Assembly (NCBI GenBank): GCA_025449435.1
Contig: JANWJO010000178.1
Location: 1-50,863 of the forward strand
Length of the DNA stretch: 50,863 nucleotides
Direction: 5' to 3'
Source of the DNA: Chloroflexota bacterium
Lineage (GTDB): Bacteria; Chloroflexota; UBA4733
Shown one piece after another: positions 21,998 through 30,083 of the stretch. Position numbers and translations under genes: made by a program. Under the pieces are notes generated by a model. The model did not search any database and was not told where the DNA came from. It saw only the letters and a program-made list of their open reading frames with translations. How positions within the stretch are numbered: position 1 is the stretch's first letter; each line of letters starts with the position of its first letter.

Positions 21998-23075
21998 CGC
22001 CTTCGCTGCTCGAACGACAGCATTCCCCGTCAACGGGTCGGCGAAGGAACGCGACGTCTTACTGGAAGTAAAAGACCTCAAGGTCTACTTCGATCTGCGC
22101 GAGGGAACCACGCGTGCCGTGGACGGAGTGAGCTACACGCTGCATCGGGGCGAGACCCTCGGCATCGTTGGCGAGTCGGGATGCGGCAAGAGCGTCACAG
22201 CACAGTCGATCTTGCGGATCGTGCCTTCCCCCGGCCGCATTGCCGGTGGCCAGATCCTGTACCACCGCCAGCGTACGGATGCCAGTGGTAAGGTCACCAC
22301 TGACATTATCGATCTGGCAGCGCTGGACCCCAAAGGCGAAGAGATCCGGTCCATCCGCGGCAACGAGATCGCCTACATCTTCCAGGAGCCGTCAGCGACA
22401 CTGAGCCCGGTGCACACCATCGGCCACCAGATTATCGAGACCATCCAGTTGCACCAGCACGTCGAGAAAGACGTCGCCCGCAAGCGAGCCATCGAGGTGC
22501 TCGACCGCGTCGGCATGGTCCACCCCAGCGAGTCGATCGACCGCTATCCGCACCAGATGAGCGGTGGCCAGCGACAGCGCGCCGTTATTGCACTGGCTCT
22601 ATCCTGCCGGCCGAGCTTGCTGATCGCTGACGAGCCCACCACGGCGCTCGACGTCACCACGGAAGCGCAAATACTCGACCTCATCCAGGAACTTCAGCGG
22701 GAGTACGGCATGGCCGTGCAGTTCATCACGCACAATCTGGGTGTCGTGGCTGAAATGGCAGATCATGTGGTGGTGATGTATCTGGGCCGCCAGATCGAGC
22801 AAGCTTCGGTCGATGAACTCTACTTTGATGCCCGGCACCCGTATACCCAAGCGCTGCTGCGCGCCATACCCAAGCTGGGCAAGAAATCCGGTGTGCACCT
22901 GGAGTCGATCAAGGGGATGGTACCTGACCCCTATTCAATTCCCGCCGGGTGCCCCTTCCATCCGCGTTGTCCGCGCTACAAGCCAGGGGTGTGCGACGAT
23001 CCCCAGTGGACGCAGATCAGTGCTGATCACTACGCACGCTGCAGCCGCGCGCTGGAACTGGTGCCCCAGGCATGA
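21987..23075 (+). CDS. ABC transporter ATP-binding protein, DppD/OppD type
   Basis: 362 aa from ATG 21987, which overlaps the permease gene by 11 nt; other in-frame starts exist at 21957, 21960 and 21972 and no ribosome site decides between them. Walker A is GESGCGKS, the Q-loop region is [11 protein letters not shown], the signature is [11 protein letters not shown] and Walker B is [12 protein letters not shown]. The C-terminal oligopeptide/dipeptide extension contains [15 protein letters not shown], the Cys-rich region typical of DppD. It powers transport together with the next gene product, whose ATG overlaps this stop by 4 nt. Confidence 0.93.
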   Translation: MRDNAFAARTTAFPVNGSAKERDVLLEVKDLKVYFDLREGTTRAVDGVSYTLHRGETLGIVGESGCGKSVTAQSILRIVPSPGRIAGGQILYHRQRTDASGKVTTDIIDLAALDPKGEEIRSIRGNEIAYIFQEPSATLSPVHTIGHQIIETIQLHQHVEKDVARKRAIEVLDRVGMVHPSESIDRYPHQMSGGQRQRAVIALALSCRPSLLIADEPTTALDVTTEAQILDLIQELQREYGMAVQFITHNLGVVAEMADHVVVMYLGRQIEQASVDELYFDARHPYTQALLRAIPKLGKKSGVHLESIKGMVPDPYSIPAGCPFHPRCPRYKPGVCDDPQWTQISADHYARCSRALELVPQA

Positions 23076-24124
23076 GCAGCGATGCCCTTTCTGCCACCAA
23101 ACCAGTGCCGCCGGATGGCGACACGCTGCTCTCCGTCCAGGACCTGCGCAAGTATTACCCCATCACCAAAGGGTTCTTGCATCGGGTAGTCAACCAGGTC
23201 AAGGCCGTAGACGGCGTGAGCTTTTCCATCCCGGCGGGCAAGACGTTGGGGTTAGTGGGGGAGAGCGGCTGCGGCAAAACGACTACCGGCCGGTTGATCT
23301 TGCGCGCTTTTGACCCCACATCCGGCGACATCATGTTCAATGACGCACAACAGGGGTGGATCAATATCCCCAAGCTCGGCAAAGACGATATGCGTAAGAT
23401 CCGGCGCAACATTCAGATGATCTTCCAGGACCCCTACGCATCGCTCAACCCGCGCATGACGTTGCTGGAAATTGTGGGCGAGCCGCTGGTCGTCAACCAT
23501 ATGGCCAAGGGTGACGAACTCAAGGAACGCGTGGCGCACCTCCTGGGCGTGGTTGGGCTGCGACCAGAGTACCTGACGCGGTATCCGCACGCGTTCAGCG
23601 GCGGCCAGCGCCAGCGTATCGGTATCGCCCGTGCCTTAGCGCTCAACCCGCAACTGGTGGTGTGTGACGAGCCCGTCGCCGCGCTGGACGTGTCGATCCA
23701 GGCTCAAACGCTCAACTTGCTGTCGGACCTGCAGCAAGAGTTTCAGCTCACCTACCTATTCGTCGCGCACGACTTGAGCGTCGTCGAGCACATCAGCGAC
23801 CGCGTGGCCGTGATGTATGTCGGCAAGATCGCTGAAATCGCGGACACCGAAGAGCTGTATCTCCAGCCACTGCATCCCTACACCGAAGCGCTACTGTCGT
23901 CGGTGCCCAAGCCAAACCCGCGCCTGAAGACGAAACGGGTCATTCTGGCTGGCGAAGTGGCCGACCCGGCCAACCCGCCGTCCGGCTGCTATTTTCATCC
24001 ACGCTGCCCGTATGCGATCGACCGCTGCAAGACGGAAGCGCCGGTTTTGCGCGAGCTGCGCAAAGGACACGCGGTCAGTTGCCATCGCGCGGACGAACTT
24101 CAACTGCAGGGCGTGCCCGCTTGA
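23072..24124 (+). CDS. ABC transporter ATP-binding protein, DppF/OppF type
   Basis: 350 aa. Walker A is GESGCGKT, the Q-loop is [15 protein letters not shown], the signature is [11 protein letters not shown] and Walker B is [14 protein letters not shown]. The C-terminal extension has [14 protein letters not shown]. Its ATG overlaps the stop of the DppD-type gene (ATGA), the usual tight coupling that gives equal amounts of the two ATPases. This completes a full five-part importer: binding protein, two permeases, two ATPases. Confidence 0.93.
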   Translation: MSSDALSATKPVPPDGDTLLSVQDLRKYYPITKGFLHRVVNQVKAVDGVSFSIPAGKTLGLVGESGCGKTTTGRLILRAFDPTSGDIMFNDAQQGWINIPKLGKDDMRKIRRNIQMIFQDPYASLNPRMTLLEIVGEPLVVNHMAKGDELKERVAHLLGVVGLRPEYLTRYPHAFSGGQRQRIGIARALALNPQLVVCDEPVAALDVSIQAQTLNLLSDLQQEFQLTYLFVAHDLSVVEHISDRVAVMYVGKIAEIADTEELYLQPLHPYTEALLSSVPKPNPRLKTKRVILAGEVADPANPPSGCYFHPRCPYAIDRCKTEAPVLRELRKGHAVSCHRADELQLQGVPA

Positions 24125-24167
24125 TTGCTGGACGTTGCGCTGCACCAGGCGTGCGTGAGGTGCCACT

Positions 24168-25919
24168 ATGAACGTCATGCTGTTCTTCCCACCCAACTGG
24201 ACGCCTTCCATGCCCCATCTTGCCTTGCCCACGCTCACTGGGTACTTGCGCCAGGCAGGCATGGGCGTGACGCAACGCGACCTCAATGCCGAGGTGTTCG
24301 ACCACATCCTGACCCGGACGTTCCTGCAACGAAGCGTGGATCGCCTACGGCACATGCCTACGCGGCGCGATGGCCCGCCAGCAGCGCTGCGCGCCTGGGG
24401 TTTAGAGCACGGGCCCAAGCTGGCGAGCGCCGTGGAAGGCGCCGTTAGCATAATCCGCAGTAGTCGGTTTTATGACGGTCCGGCCAGCCTACCTGCTTTC
24501 GAGACGGTGCTGGCAGCACTCAAGCTGGCATCGCTGCCCTATTACCCGGCGTCGCTGGAGCTCCAGACGTATGTCCCGGCGCACCGGCCCGATTCGTCGG
24601 CGAGCATCCTGCAGGCGGTCGATGATCGTTCACGCAATATGTTCATCGAGCTATTCGAGGAATTGGTGCTGCCGGAGTTGCGCCGTGCCGATCCCGACGT
24701 GGTGGGGATCTCTATTCCCTGCGTCAACCAGGTAATCGCCGGTATGACCTTGGCTCGGGTGGTCAAGAAAGCCGGCATGCGCGCGCACGTCACCATTGGC
24801 GGCCCGTTGGTCAATATCTGGCGTGAACAACTCACTCGCACGCCCGCCATGTGGTCGCTGTTTGATAGCGCTGTGCTGTTTGACGGCGAAGAGCCATTCG
24901 TGCAGTTGTGTGCCGCCCTCGAAGGCGGTCAGCCGCTCAGCACGGTATCCAACCTCATGTATCGCGACAGCGGTACCGTGCGCACCAATCCACGGCGCAA
25001 GCAGATCAAGATTGCGCAGGTGCCAGCCCCGGACTTCGACGGGTTGCCACTGACGAAGTATCTGGCGCCAGAATTGGTGCTGCCGCTGGCGATGGCGCGC
25101 GGCTGCTACTTTGGCAAGTGCGCCTTCTGCAACGTCGGCTTTGGCGAGGCGGAAGTGTACAGCCAGTTGCAGGGGGACGCGCTGGTGGACCAGGTACTCA
25201 CACAATGTGAACGCCACGGCAGCCGCAGGATATTTTTCGTGGATGAGGCCATGCCGCCGCGCTTGATCAAGCACCTCGCGCTGCAGCTCACCGAACGAGG
25301 ATCACCCATCCAATGGGGCGGGTGTATGCGTTTTGAAAAGGTCATCACTCGCGACTTACTGGAGACGGCGCATCGCGGCGGCTGCTGCATGATGTTATTC
25401 GGCCTGGAGTCGGCTTCCCAACACGTCATGGACGCTATGATCAAGGGTACCAAACTGGATCACATCAGCCGGATCCTCCAGGAAAGCGCGGAAACTGGGA
25501 TCTGGAACCACACCTTCTTCTTCTTTGGCTTCCCTGGCGAGACGATGGATGATGCCCAAGCAACGGCGAATTACCTGTACGCGCACGGTGACCAGATCAA
25601 TTCAGCAGCGTTGGGCACGTTTTTGCTCGAACGTTACGCGCCAGCGCACGCGGACCCGGCACGGTTCGGCATTACCAAGATCATTGAGGACCCGGCAGCC
25701 GACCTTGGCTTTTATTTCGACTACGAAGTGGAACGCGGTATCGATGCTGCCACGGCGGAACTCATCGCCACGCGGTTCGAAGAGTCGCTGCCGAAGAAGG
25801 CATTTCCGCAGTTCTACGTGAGCGATGTGTACCGGTTCCTCTACGCTGCCCACCTGGCTGAACAAGCTGCCAGCTTGCCCCCCTGGATCGGCGAAGCAAT
25901 TCCAGCCGCGGCTGGATAA
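24168..25919 (+). CDS. radical SAM protein with a B12-binding-like N-terminal domain
   Basis: 583 aa, 43 nt after the DppF-type gene and so probably in its operon; GAGGTG lies 5 nt upstream of the ATG. Residues 1-210 resemble a cobalamin-binding Rossmann domain (LFFPPNWTPSMPHLALPTLT, VVGISIPCVNQVIAG, HVTIGGPLV, VLFDGEEPF), but the DxHxxG motif that binds B12 axially was not seen. The 4Fe-4S cluster Cys are C313, C318 and C321 in RGCYFGKCAFC, a CX4CX2C spacing rather than the classical CX3CX2C. A GGE-like turn is replaced by FVDEAMPP. FGLESASQHVMDAMIKGT and FFFFGFPGETMDDA match conserved strands of the family. The substrate is unknown; candidates are methyl transfer, peptide modification or lipid/tetrapyrrole chemistry. 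Confidence 0.85.
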   Translation: MNVMLFFPPNWTPSMPHLALPTLTGYLRQAGMGVTQRDLNAEVFDHILTRTFLQRSVDRLRHMPTRRDGPPAALRAWGLEHGPKLASAVEGAVSIIRSSRFYDGPASLPAFETVLAALKLASLPYYPASLELQTYVPAHRPDSSASILQAVDDRSRNMFIELFEELVLPELRRADPDVVGISIPCVNQVIAGMTLARVVKKAGMRAHVTIGGPLVNIWREQLTRTPAMWSLFDSAVLFDGEEPFVQLCAALEGGQPLSTVSNLMYRDSGTVRTNPRRKQIKIAQVPAPDFDGLPLTKYLAPELVLPLAMARGCYFGKCAFCNVGFGEAEVYSQLQGDALVDQVLTQCERHGSRRIFFVDEAMPPRLIKHLALQLTERGSPIQWGGCMRFEKVITRDLLETAHRGGCCMMLFGLESASQHVMDAMIKGTKLDHISRILQESAETGIWNHTFFFFGFPGETMDDAQATANYLYAHGDQINSAALGTFLLERYAPAHADPARFGITKIIEDPAADLGFYFDYEVERGIDAATAELIATRFEESLPKKAFPQFYVSDVYRFLYAAHLAEQAASLPPWIGEAIPAAAG

Positions 25920-26014
25920 GCGGCGCTGCACGCGATGATCACCTCGACGTGGTCGGCAAGATCGAATCGACTCGTTGCTTAGCTTGCTCGCCTCTTGGAA
26001 GTGCTTGCGAACGC

Positions 26015-26185
26015 TCACGCTGGATTCGAGCCGACGAGGGTCTCACACACGGCGGTCTTCTCCCCCCACATGAGGTGCCCCGCGTTAACCAGGACCGCAA
26101 AGGTCGCCCGGGGATACTGGTCGAGAATACCCCAGGCGTCGTGATATCCGGCCACATGATCCTGGCGGCCCGTAATGGGTGATTC
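26015..26185 (-). pseudogene. C-terminal remnant of an alpha/beta hydrolase
   Basis: Reading leftwards from 26185, 57 codons encode SPITGRQDHVAGYHDAWGIL followed by DQYPRATFAVLVNAGHLMWG. This is very like the C-terminal third of alpha/beta hydrolases, in which the catalytic Asp is in TGRQD and the His is in the AGH motif. No N-terminal part with the nucleophile elbow occurs upstream; similarity starts abruptly at 26185 and fades near the end. There is no start codon or ribosome site at the break. It is best read as a truncated relic. Confidence 0.6.
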
Positions 26186-26530
26186 ACCAGCACACTCGAT
26201 ATCGCCAAACTGGCGACTACTGGGCGAGCTATTCGATCCATCTGTGGCCAGCACATCAGTATGATCTTCCAGGAGCCGCTGTCGTCCTGTAGCCCGCTGG
26301 ACACCATCGGCGACCAAATCGTCGAGGTGGTTCGCATCCACACCGACGCCTCGAAACACGAAGGCTAGAATCGTGCGGTGGAGACGCTGGGGCCTGTTGG
26401 CATGCCACAACCCGCCCAGCGAGCTAACCAATATCCTCGCCAACTGAGCGGCGGCATGCGCCAGCTGGCCATCTGGCTGTGTGCCACTTCGCTAGCGAAC
26501 TTGAACTGCGCGGTGCACGACCGGGGGAGA
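26183..26530 (+). pseudogene. decayed DppD/OppD-type ABC ATPase fragment
   Basis: The frame starting at 26183 reads TLDIAKLATTGRAIRSICGQ, then HISMIFQEPLSSCSPLDTIG and DQIVEVVRIHTDASKHEG, then a TAG stop (26366-26368). It resumes in the same frame with NRAVETLGPVGMPQPAQRAN and QYPRQLSGGMRQLAIWL. This follows the peptide-ABC ATPase order (Q-loop FQEP, then the LSGG signature), but Walker A is missing, Walker B is unrecognisable (LNCAVHDRG) and a stop interrupts it. Similarity ends near 26530. It is a relic, clearly diverged from the intact gene at 21987. Confidence 0.7.
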
Positions 26531-26571
26531 ACCCAAGGGCGCCACCTTCACCTGTCACCGGCGGGTAGCGT

Positions 26572-28437
26572 TCAGGGGTTCGGTACGGCTAACGACACGA
26601 AGTCCGTACCGTTGGGCAACTTAACACGTACTCCCGTTGCCAGGTCGTACCAGCCTATCTGGAAGGTGTACGGCGGTGAACTGGCCGGCGCAGCGAGGCT
26701 AATGTTCACGTGCTGCCGGATGGCCTCACCGGCTATCCACTGTGTGGCCGGTAGCGCGCCGGCCAGCAGCTGGCCATCGTCCTGCCCAGCGATCTGTCCA
26801 CGCGCATCGACGAGGTGCATAAAATAGTGGTAGTTCGCTGGCGCCGGACCAGCGAGTTGCCAATCCACGGTCACAACCAGGGTATGGATGTTGGTCCAGG
26901 AGAGCGCTGCACCTTCCAGCGTGACCAGGTGTGCGAAGTTAGCGTCAGGTTGTGTGAGCAACGGCACGTAGTCACGCTTCTGCACAAACACGCCATTGCG
27001 ATCAAAGATCATCTGGTAGCCAGGGTCGGCTCGCCATAGCATCGCCTGGTGTGCTAACTGATCTTTGGTGATGGGGTAGGCGTCGTCGAGTTCAATCACG
27101 CGATAGTCGGGCGGCGCAGGCGGCGCGGACCAGGCGAGGTAAATATGAGGACGGAGGGCTAGATGCGGAAGCACCGAACTGGTCGCCACCACTGACAGTG
27201 TCGGGTCGTTGGGCACCAGTGCCACTGCGGCGTCTAGAGTTGCGGCACGAGCGATGGCGGCTGGCTGGGGCGGCGCGTATTCCAAGCTCCCGGGAAACGG
27301 CCCAATCTGACGGTACCCAACAACTGCTGCCACGAGAGCCACAACCCCCAATGCGCCCCCTATCCGGCGATCACGGCGGGAGCACCAGGCCACCGCTTCG
27401 GCCACAGCCAGAAATACGGTGGGGGCAAGCACTGCGGCGTAGTGGGAGCGGAAATCGCCTGGGCCGACGCTGAGCAACAGGACCAGCCAGCGCGGCACTG
27501 CCACCAGGAAAGCCGACCCAAACAACCCGATTCCTGCACTGGGCGCGAGAAGCGCGAGGATGGATTGGATGCCACCGGAGCGAAACAGTTGACTGGCGAC
27601 GAGCCCCGGTTGGCTCACCACACACGAGGCCACAGCGCTCCAGGTACGCCCGCAATAGACGAACACGCCGATGTCGGGATGGGGATCGCTGATGAGGATA
27701 CTGGCGGGCCGTAGCGCTGGCGCTAGCACCCACAGATACCCAGCAAGCCACCCAGCCGCGACCACCGTAACGAGCGCCCCCCAGGGGCGCCCCTGGCGGC
27801 TTCGCAAGGCCAGAAAGATGCCGAACGCACCGACCCACACGGTTGCGTCCTCGGTGGATAGCAGCGTGAGCAACGCTAGGATTGTAGCCGTACGCGGTGC
27901 GCCTTTCCAGGCAAAACCAGTTGCGAAAGTGATCGCTGGCAACGCAAGGGAAATGGGATGGAACTCGTCGTAGGCCACCCAGCCGGTCACCGGTGCGAGC
28001 AGGTAGGCGGCTTGAATCGCTAGTGCGACCGGCCACGCGACACCCAACGCGCGAGCGGTGAAATAGATGCCGATGCCCGAAACGGCAACAAAAACCGCTT
28101 GAATGATGAGCAGGGCTCGCACATCCGGCCACAGGAGGAACACGGGTGAGACCAGGCCGAGTGAAGGCGCCAGATGATCGGCCGTGTAGTTGAACGCCAG
28201 CAGCGTGGTGGCGAAGGGTGCACCGTGAAGTGTGTCCCAGGATGTTTGTGCCATGAGGCCCAGGTCGTAGGTGTACGTATCGAACAGCGCGTGCCGCTGG
28301 AACAGCGCCCAAGCGTACATGGCTGCGGCGGCGACAGCGACCAGTACAGAGCATGCACTACCCACTGGGAGAGCATGAGCGCCCCTGGCAGCTGGTGCAG
28401 TTGGTGCACTCGTGGGCTGCGCGGGTACGGTCACCAT
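26572..28437 (-). CDS. DUF2079-family multi-pass membrane protein
   Basis: 621 aa from ATG 28437. A short Ala/Pro-rich N-terminus is followed by the first helix (SACSVLVAVAAAAMYAWALF) and the DUF2079 motif DTYTYDLGLMAQTSWDTLHG. About ten or more hydrophobic segments run to near residue 390, in a GT-C glycosyltransferase-like layout. After them comes a soluble region, and the last ~120 residues (ANYHYFMHLVDARGQIAGQD, FQIGWYDLATGVRVKLPNG) closely resemble the C-termini of the two GT39-type proteins at 30084 and 35794. The function is unknown; a membrane glycosyl or lipid-linked sugar transfer role at the cell surface is inferred. Confidence 0.8.
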   Translation of the reverse strand: MVTVPAQPTSAPTAPAARGAHALPVGSACSVLVAVAAAAMYAWALFQRHALFDTYTYDLGLMAQTSWDTLHGAPFATTLLAFNYTADHLAPSLGLVSPVFLLWPDVRALLIIQAVFVAVSGIGIYFTARALGVAWPVALAIQAAYLLAPVTGWVAYDEFHPISLALPAITFATGFAWKGAPRTATILALLTLLSTEDATVWVGAFGIFLALRSRQGRPWGALVTVVAAGWLAGYLWVLAPALRPASILISDPHPDIGVFVYCGRTWSAVASCVVSQPGLVASQLFRSGGIQSILALLAPSAGIGLFGSAFLVAVPRWLVLLLSVGPGDFRSHYAAVLAPTVFLAVAEAVAWCSRRDRRIGGALGVVALVAAVVGYRQIGPFPGSLEYAPPQPAAIARAATLDAAVALVPNDPTLSVVATSSVLPHLALRPHIYLAWSAPPAPPDYRVIELDDAYPITKDQLAHQAMLWRADPGYQMIFDRNGVFVQKRDYVPLLTQPDANFAHLVTLEGAALSWTNIHTLVVTVDWQLAGPAPANYHYFMHLVDARGQIAGQDDGQLLAGALPATQWIAGEAIRQHVNISLAAPASSPPYTFQIGWYDLATGVRVKLPNGTDFVSLAVPNP

Positions 28438-28577
28438 GTAGTGGCAAACCCCTCTGGCGCCGCGACCAACACCGCTACCCTACTAGATAGCACCGTACGG
28501 GCGAGAACTGAATCAGATATGAGGACTTCGTCAAGAAAAGATCAAAGGGCGCACAAGACCAGGGGCGTGTGAAGGGA

Positions 28578-28630
28578 ACGCCTAGCCCCGCACTGACGCC
28601 GTGCCATAATACGCCAGCGGTTCTAGGCGT
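28578..28630 (+). promoter_or_regulatory. inverted repeat enclosing a -10-like element, upstream of the M20 peptidase gene
   Basis: ACGCCTAG (28578-28585) and CTAGGCGT (28623-28630) are perfect inverted repeats; inside them CCGC (28588-28591) also pairs with GCGG (28617-28620). The 25-nt centre contains CATAAT (28605-28610). No good -35 was found. It may be an operator pair or an RNA stem-loop in the leader of the gene starting at 28692. Confidence 0.4.
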
Positions 28631-28691
28631 ACACCAGATGGCCGGCAGGCGTGACCGGCAAGATGCGGGAGCAGGGGGATCCGGGGTATAC

Positions 28692-30056
28692 ATGGCAAGT
28701 GTTGAGGAACGGATTGACGCGTACATCGCGGAGGGCATGCCGCGCTGGATGACCGAGCTCACGCGGCTATGCCAGCAACCGAGCGTTTCGGCAAGGCACG
28801 AGGGCGTAGTGGAGTGTGCCGATCTAGTAGCACACATGCTGCGCATGCGCGGCTTCGAGACATCGGTGTCGGCGGTTGACGGTGGTCACCCGGTGGTGCT
28901 GGCTCATCATACCGGGGGACCTGGCGCTACCAAGACGATGCTGTTCTACAACCATTATGATGTGCAGCCCCCTGAGCCGCTGGACCTGTGGACGGCCCCC
29001 CCCTTCGAGCCACAACTGCGCGATGGGGCGCTCTACGCTCGTGGTGCCAAGGACGACAAGGGCGAATTCGTGTGCCGGCTGGCTGCACTGGACGCTCTCC
29101 ATGCCATCGATGGTAGCTACCCGTGCCACATCACCTTTCTGGTGGAAGGCGAGGAGGAAGTAGGTAGCCCGCACCTGCCAGCCTGGCACGCGCAACACAT
29201 CGACCGACTCCAAGCGAATGCTGCGATTTGGGAAGAGGGTGGGATCGACGCCGATGGCCACCCGCAGCTCGTACTGGGTGTGCGCGGTCTCCTGTATGTT
29301 GAGTTGTCTGTACACACGCTCAAGCATGATGCCCACTCCGGGCTCGCCAACCTGCTGCCCAATGCCAACTGGCGCCTCATCTGGGCGTTGAGTAGCCTCA
29401 AGGGCATGGACGAGCGTGTCGCCATCGCTGGCTTCTACGACGATGTGCTCGCACCATCGGCCAAGCAGCAAGCGCTCCTGGCTCAGATTCCCTCACACGA
29501 GGCGACGCTCAAAGACACCTTCGGCATTCCGACCCTGCTGCTCGATCGACAGGGCGATAGTGTGCGAGCAGCTACGTTTGACCCTACAGCCAACATCGCA
29601 GGCATGGGCGGCGGCTACCAGGGGCCGGGCGCCAAAACGATCGTTCCTGCCAAGGCCTCTGCCAAGATCGACTTTCGCTTGGTGCCCAATCAACGCCCCG
29701 ACGATATCGTTCATAAGCTTCGCCACCACCTGGATGCGCACGGCTTCACCGACATCGCTATCAACGTGCTCGGCGCCGAGCCACCATCGCTGGTGGACCC
29801 TGATGAGCCCATCGTACAGCTGGCGGCATCTACGGCACGCGAGGTGTTCGAGAAGCCGGCACGGCTCGTGCCGATGGCCGGCGGCACCACGCCGTCATTC
29901 TTGTTTACCGAACGCGGGGTGCCGGTGATCACTCCAGGCGTCGGCTACCACGCCAACGGCGCGCACGGGCCCGATGAGCATGTACGCCTGGCCGACTTCG
30001 AACGAGCCTGCCGCCACATCGCCCGGATCGTCCGTGACTGGGGGCATTCGGGGTAG
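28692..30056 (+). CDS. M20 family dipeptidase/carboxypeptidase-like metallopeptidase
   Basis: 454 aa from ATG 28692 (MASVEERIDAYIAEGMPRWM), preceded by GGAGCAGGGGGATCCGGGG; an earlier in-frame start at 28569 would add a non-conserved leader. It is a di-zinc cytoplasmic peptidase. Metal and catalytic residues are the His and Asp in YNHYDVQPPEPL, the bridging Asp in RGAKDDKGEF, the catalytic Glu pair in LVEGEEEVGS, and the late His in GAHGPDEHVRLADF. The lid (dimerisation) domain lies in the middle (SVHTLKHDAHSGLANLLPNA). It resembles the CNDP/DapE-like branch that includes cytosolic nonspecific dipeptidases. It is convergent with the glycosyltransferase gene ending at 30084. Confidence 0.9.
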   Translation: MASVEERIDAYIAEGMPRWMTELTRLCQQPSVSARHEGVVECADLVAHMLRMRGFETSVSAVDGGHPVVLAHHTGGPGATKTMLFYNHYDVQPPEPLDLWTAPPFEPQLRDGALYARGAKDDKGEFVCRLAALDALHAIDGSYPCHITFLVEGEEEVGSPHLPAWHAQHIDRLQANAAIWEEGGIDADGHPQLVLGVRGLLYVELSVHTLKHDAHSGLANLLPNANWRLIWALSSLKGMDERVAIAGFYDDVLAPSAKQQALLAQIPSHEATLKDTFGIPTLLLDRQGDSVRAATFDPTANIAGMGGGYQGPGAKTIVPAKASAKIDFRLVPNQRPDDIVHKLRHHLDAHGFTDIAINVLGAEPPSLVDPDEPIVQLAASTAREVFEKPARLVPMAGGTTPSFLFTERGVPVITPGVGYHANGAHGPDEHVRLADFERACRHIARIVRDWGHSG

Positions 30057-30083
30057 CGACGAGCCACTGAAAGTGAGTAGCCG

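Larger units (their letters stand above)
25920..26571. other. 652-nt gene-free region made of two gene relics
   Basis: After the radical SAM stop, 25920-26014 shows no recognisable coding. 26015-26185 is an alpha/beta hydrolase relic on the minus strand and 26183-26530 an ABC ATPase relic on the plus strand. They meet within 3 nt of each other, as at a deletion or recombination breakpoint. No transposase remnant or flanking direct repeat was noticed. Confidence 0.55.
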
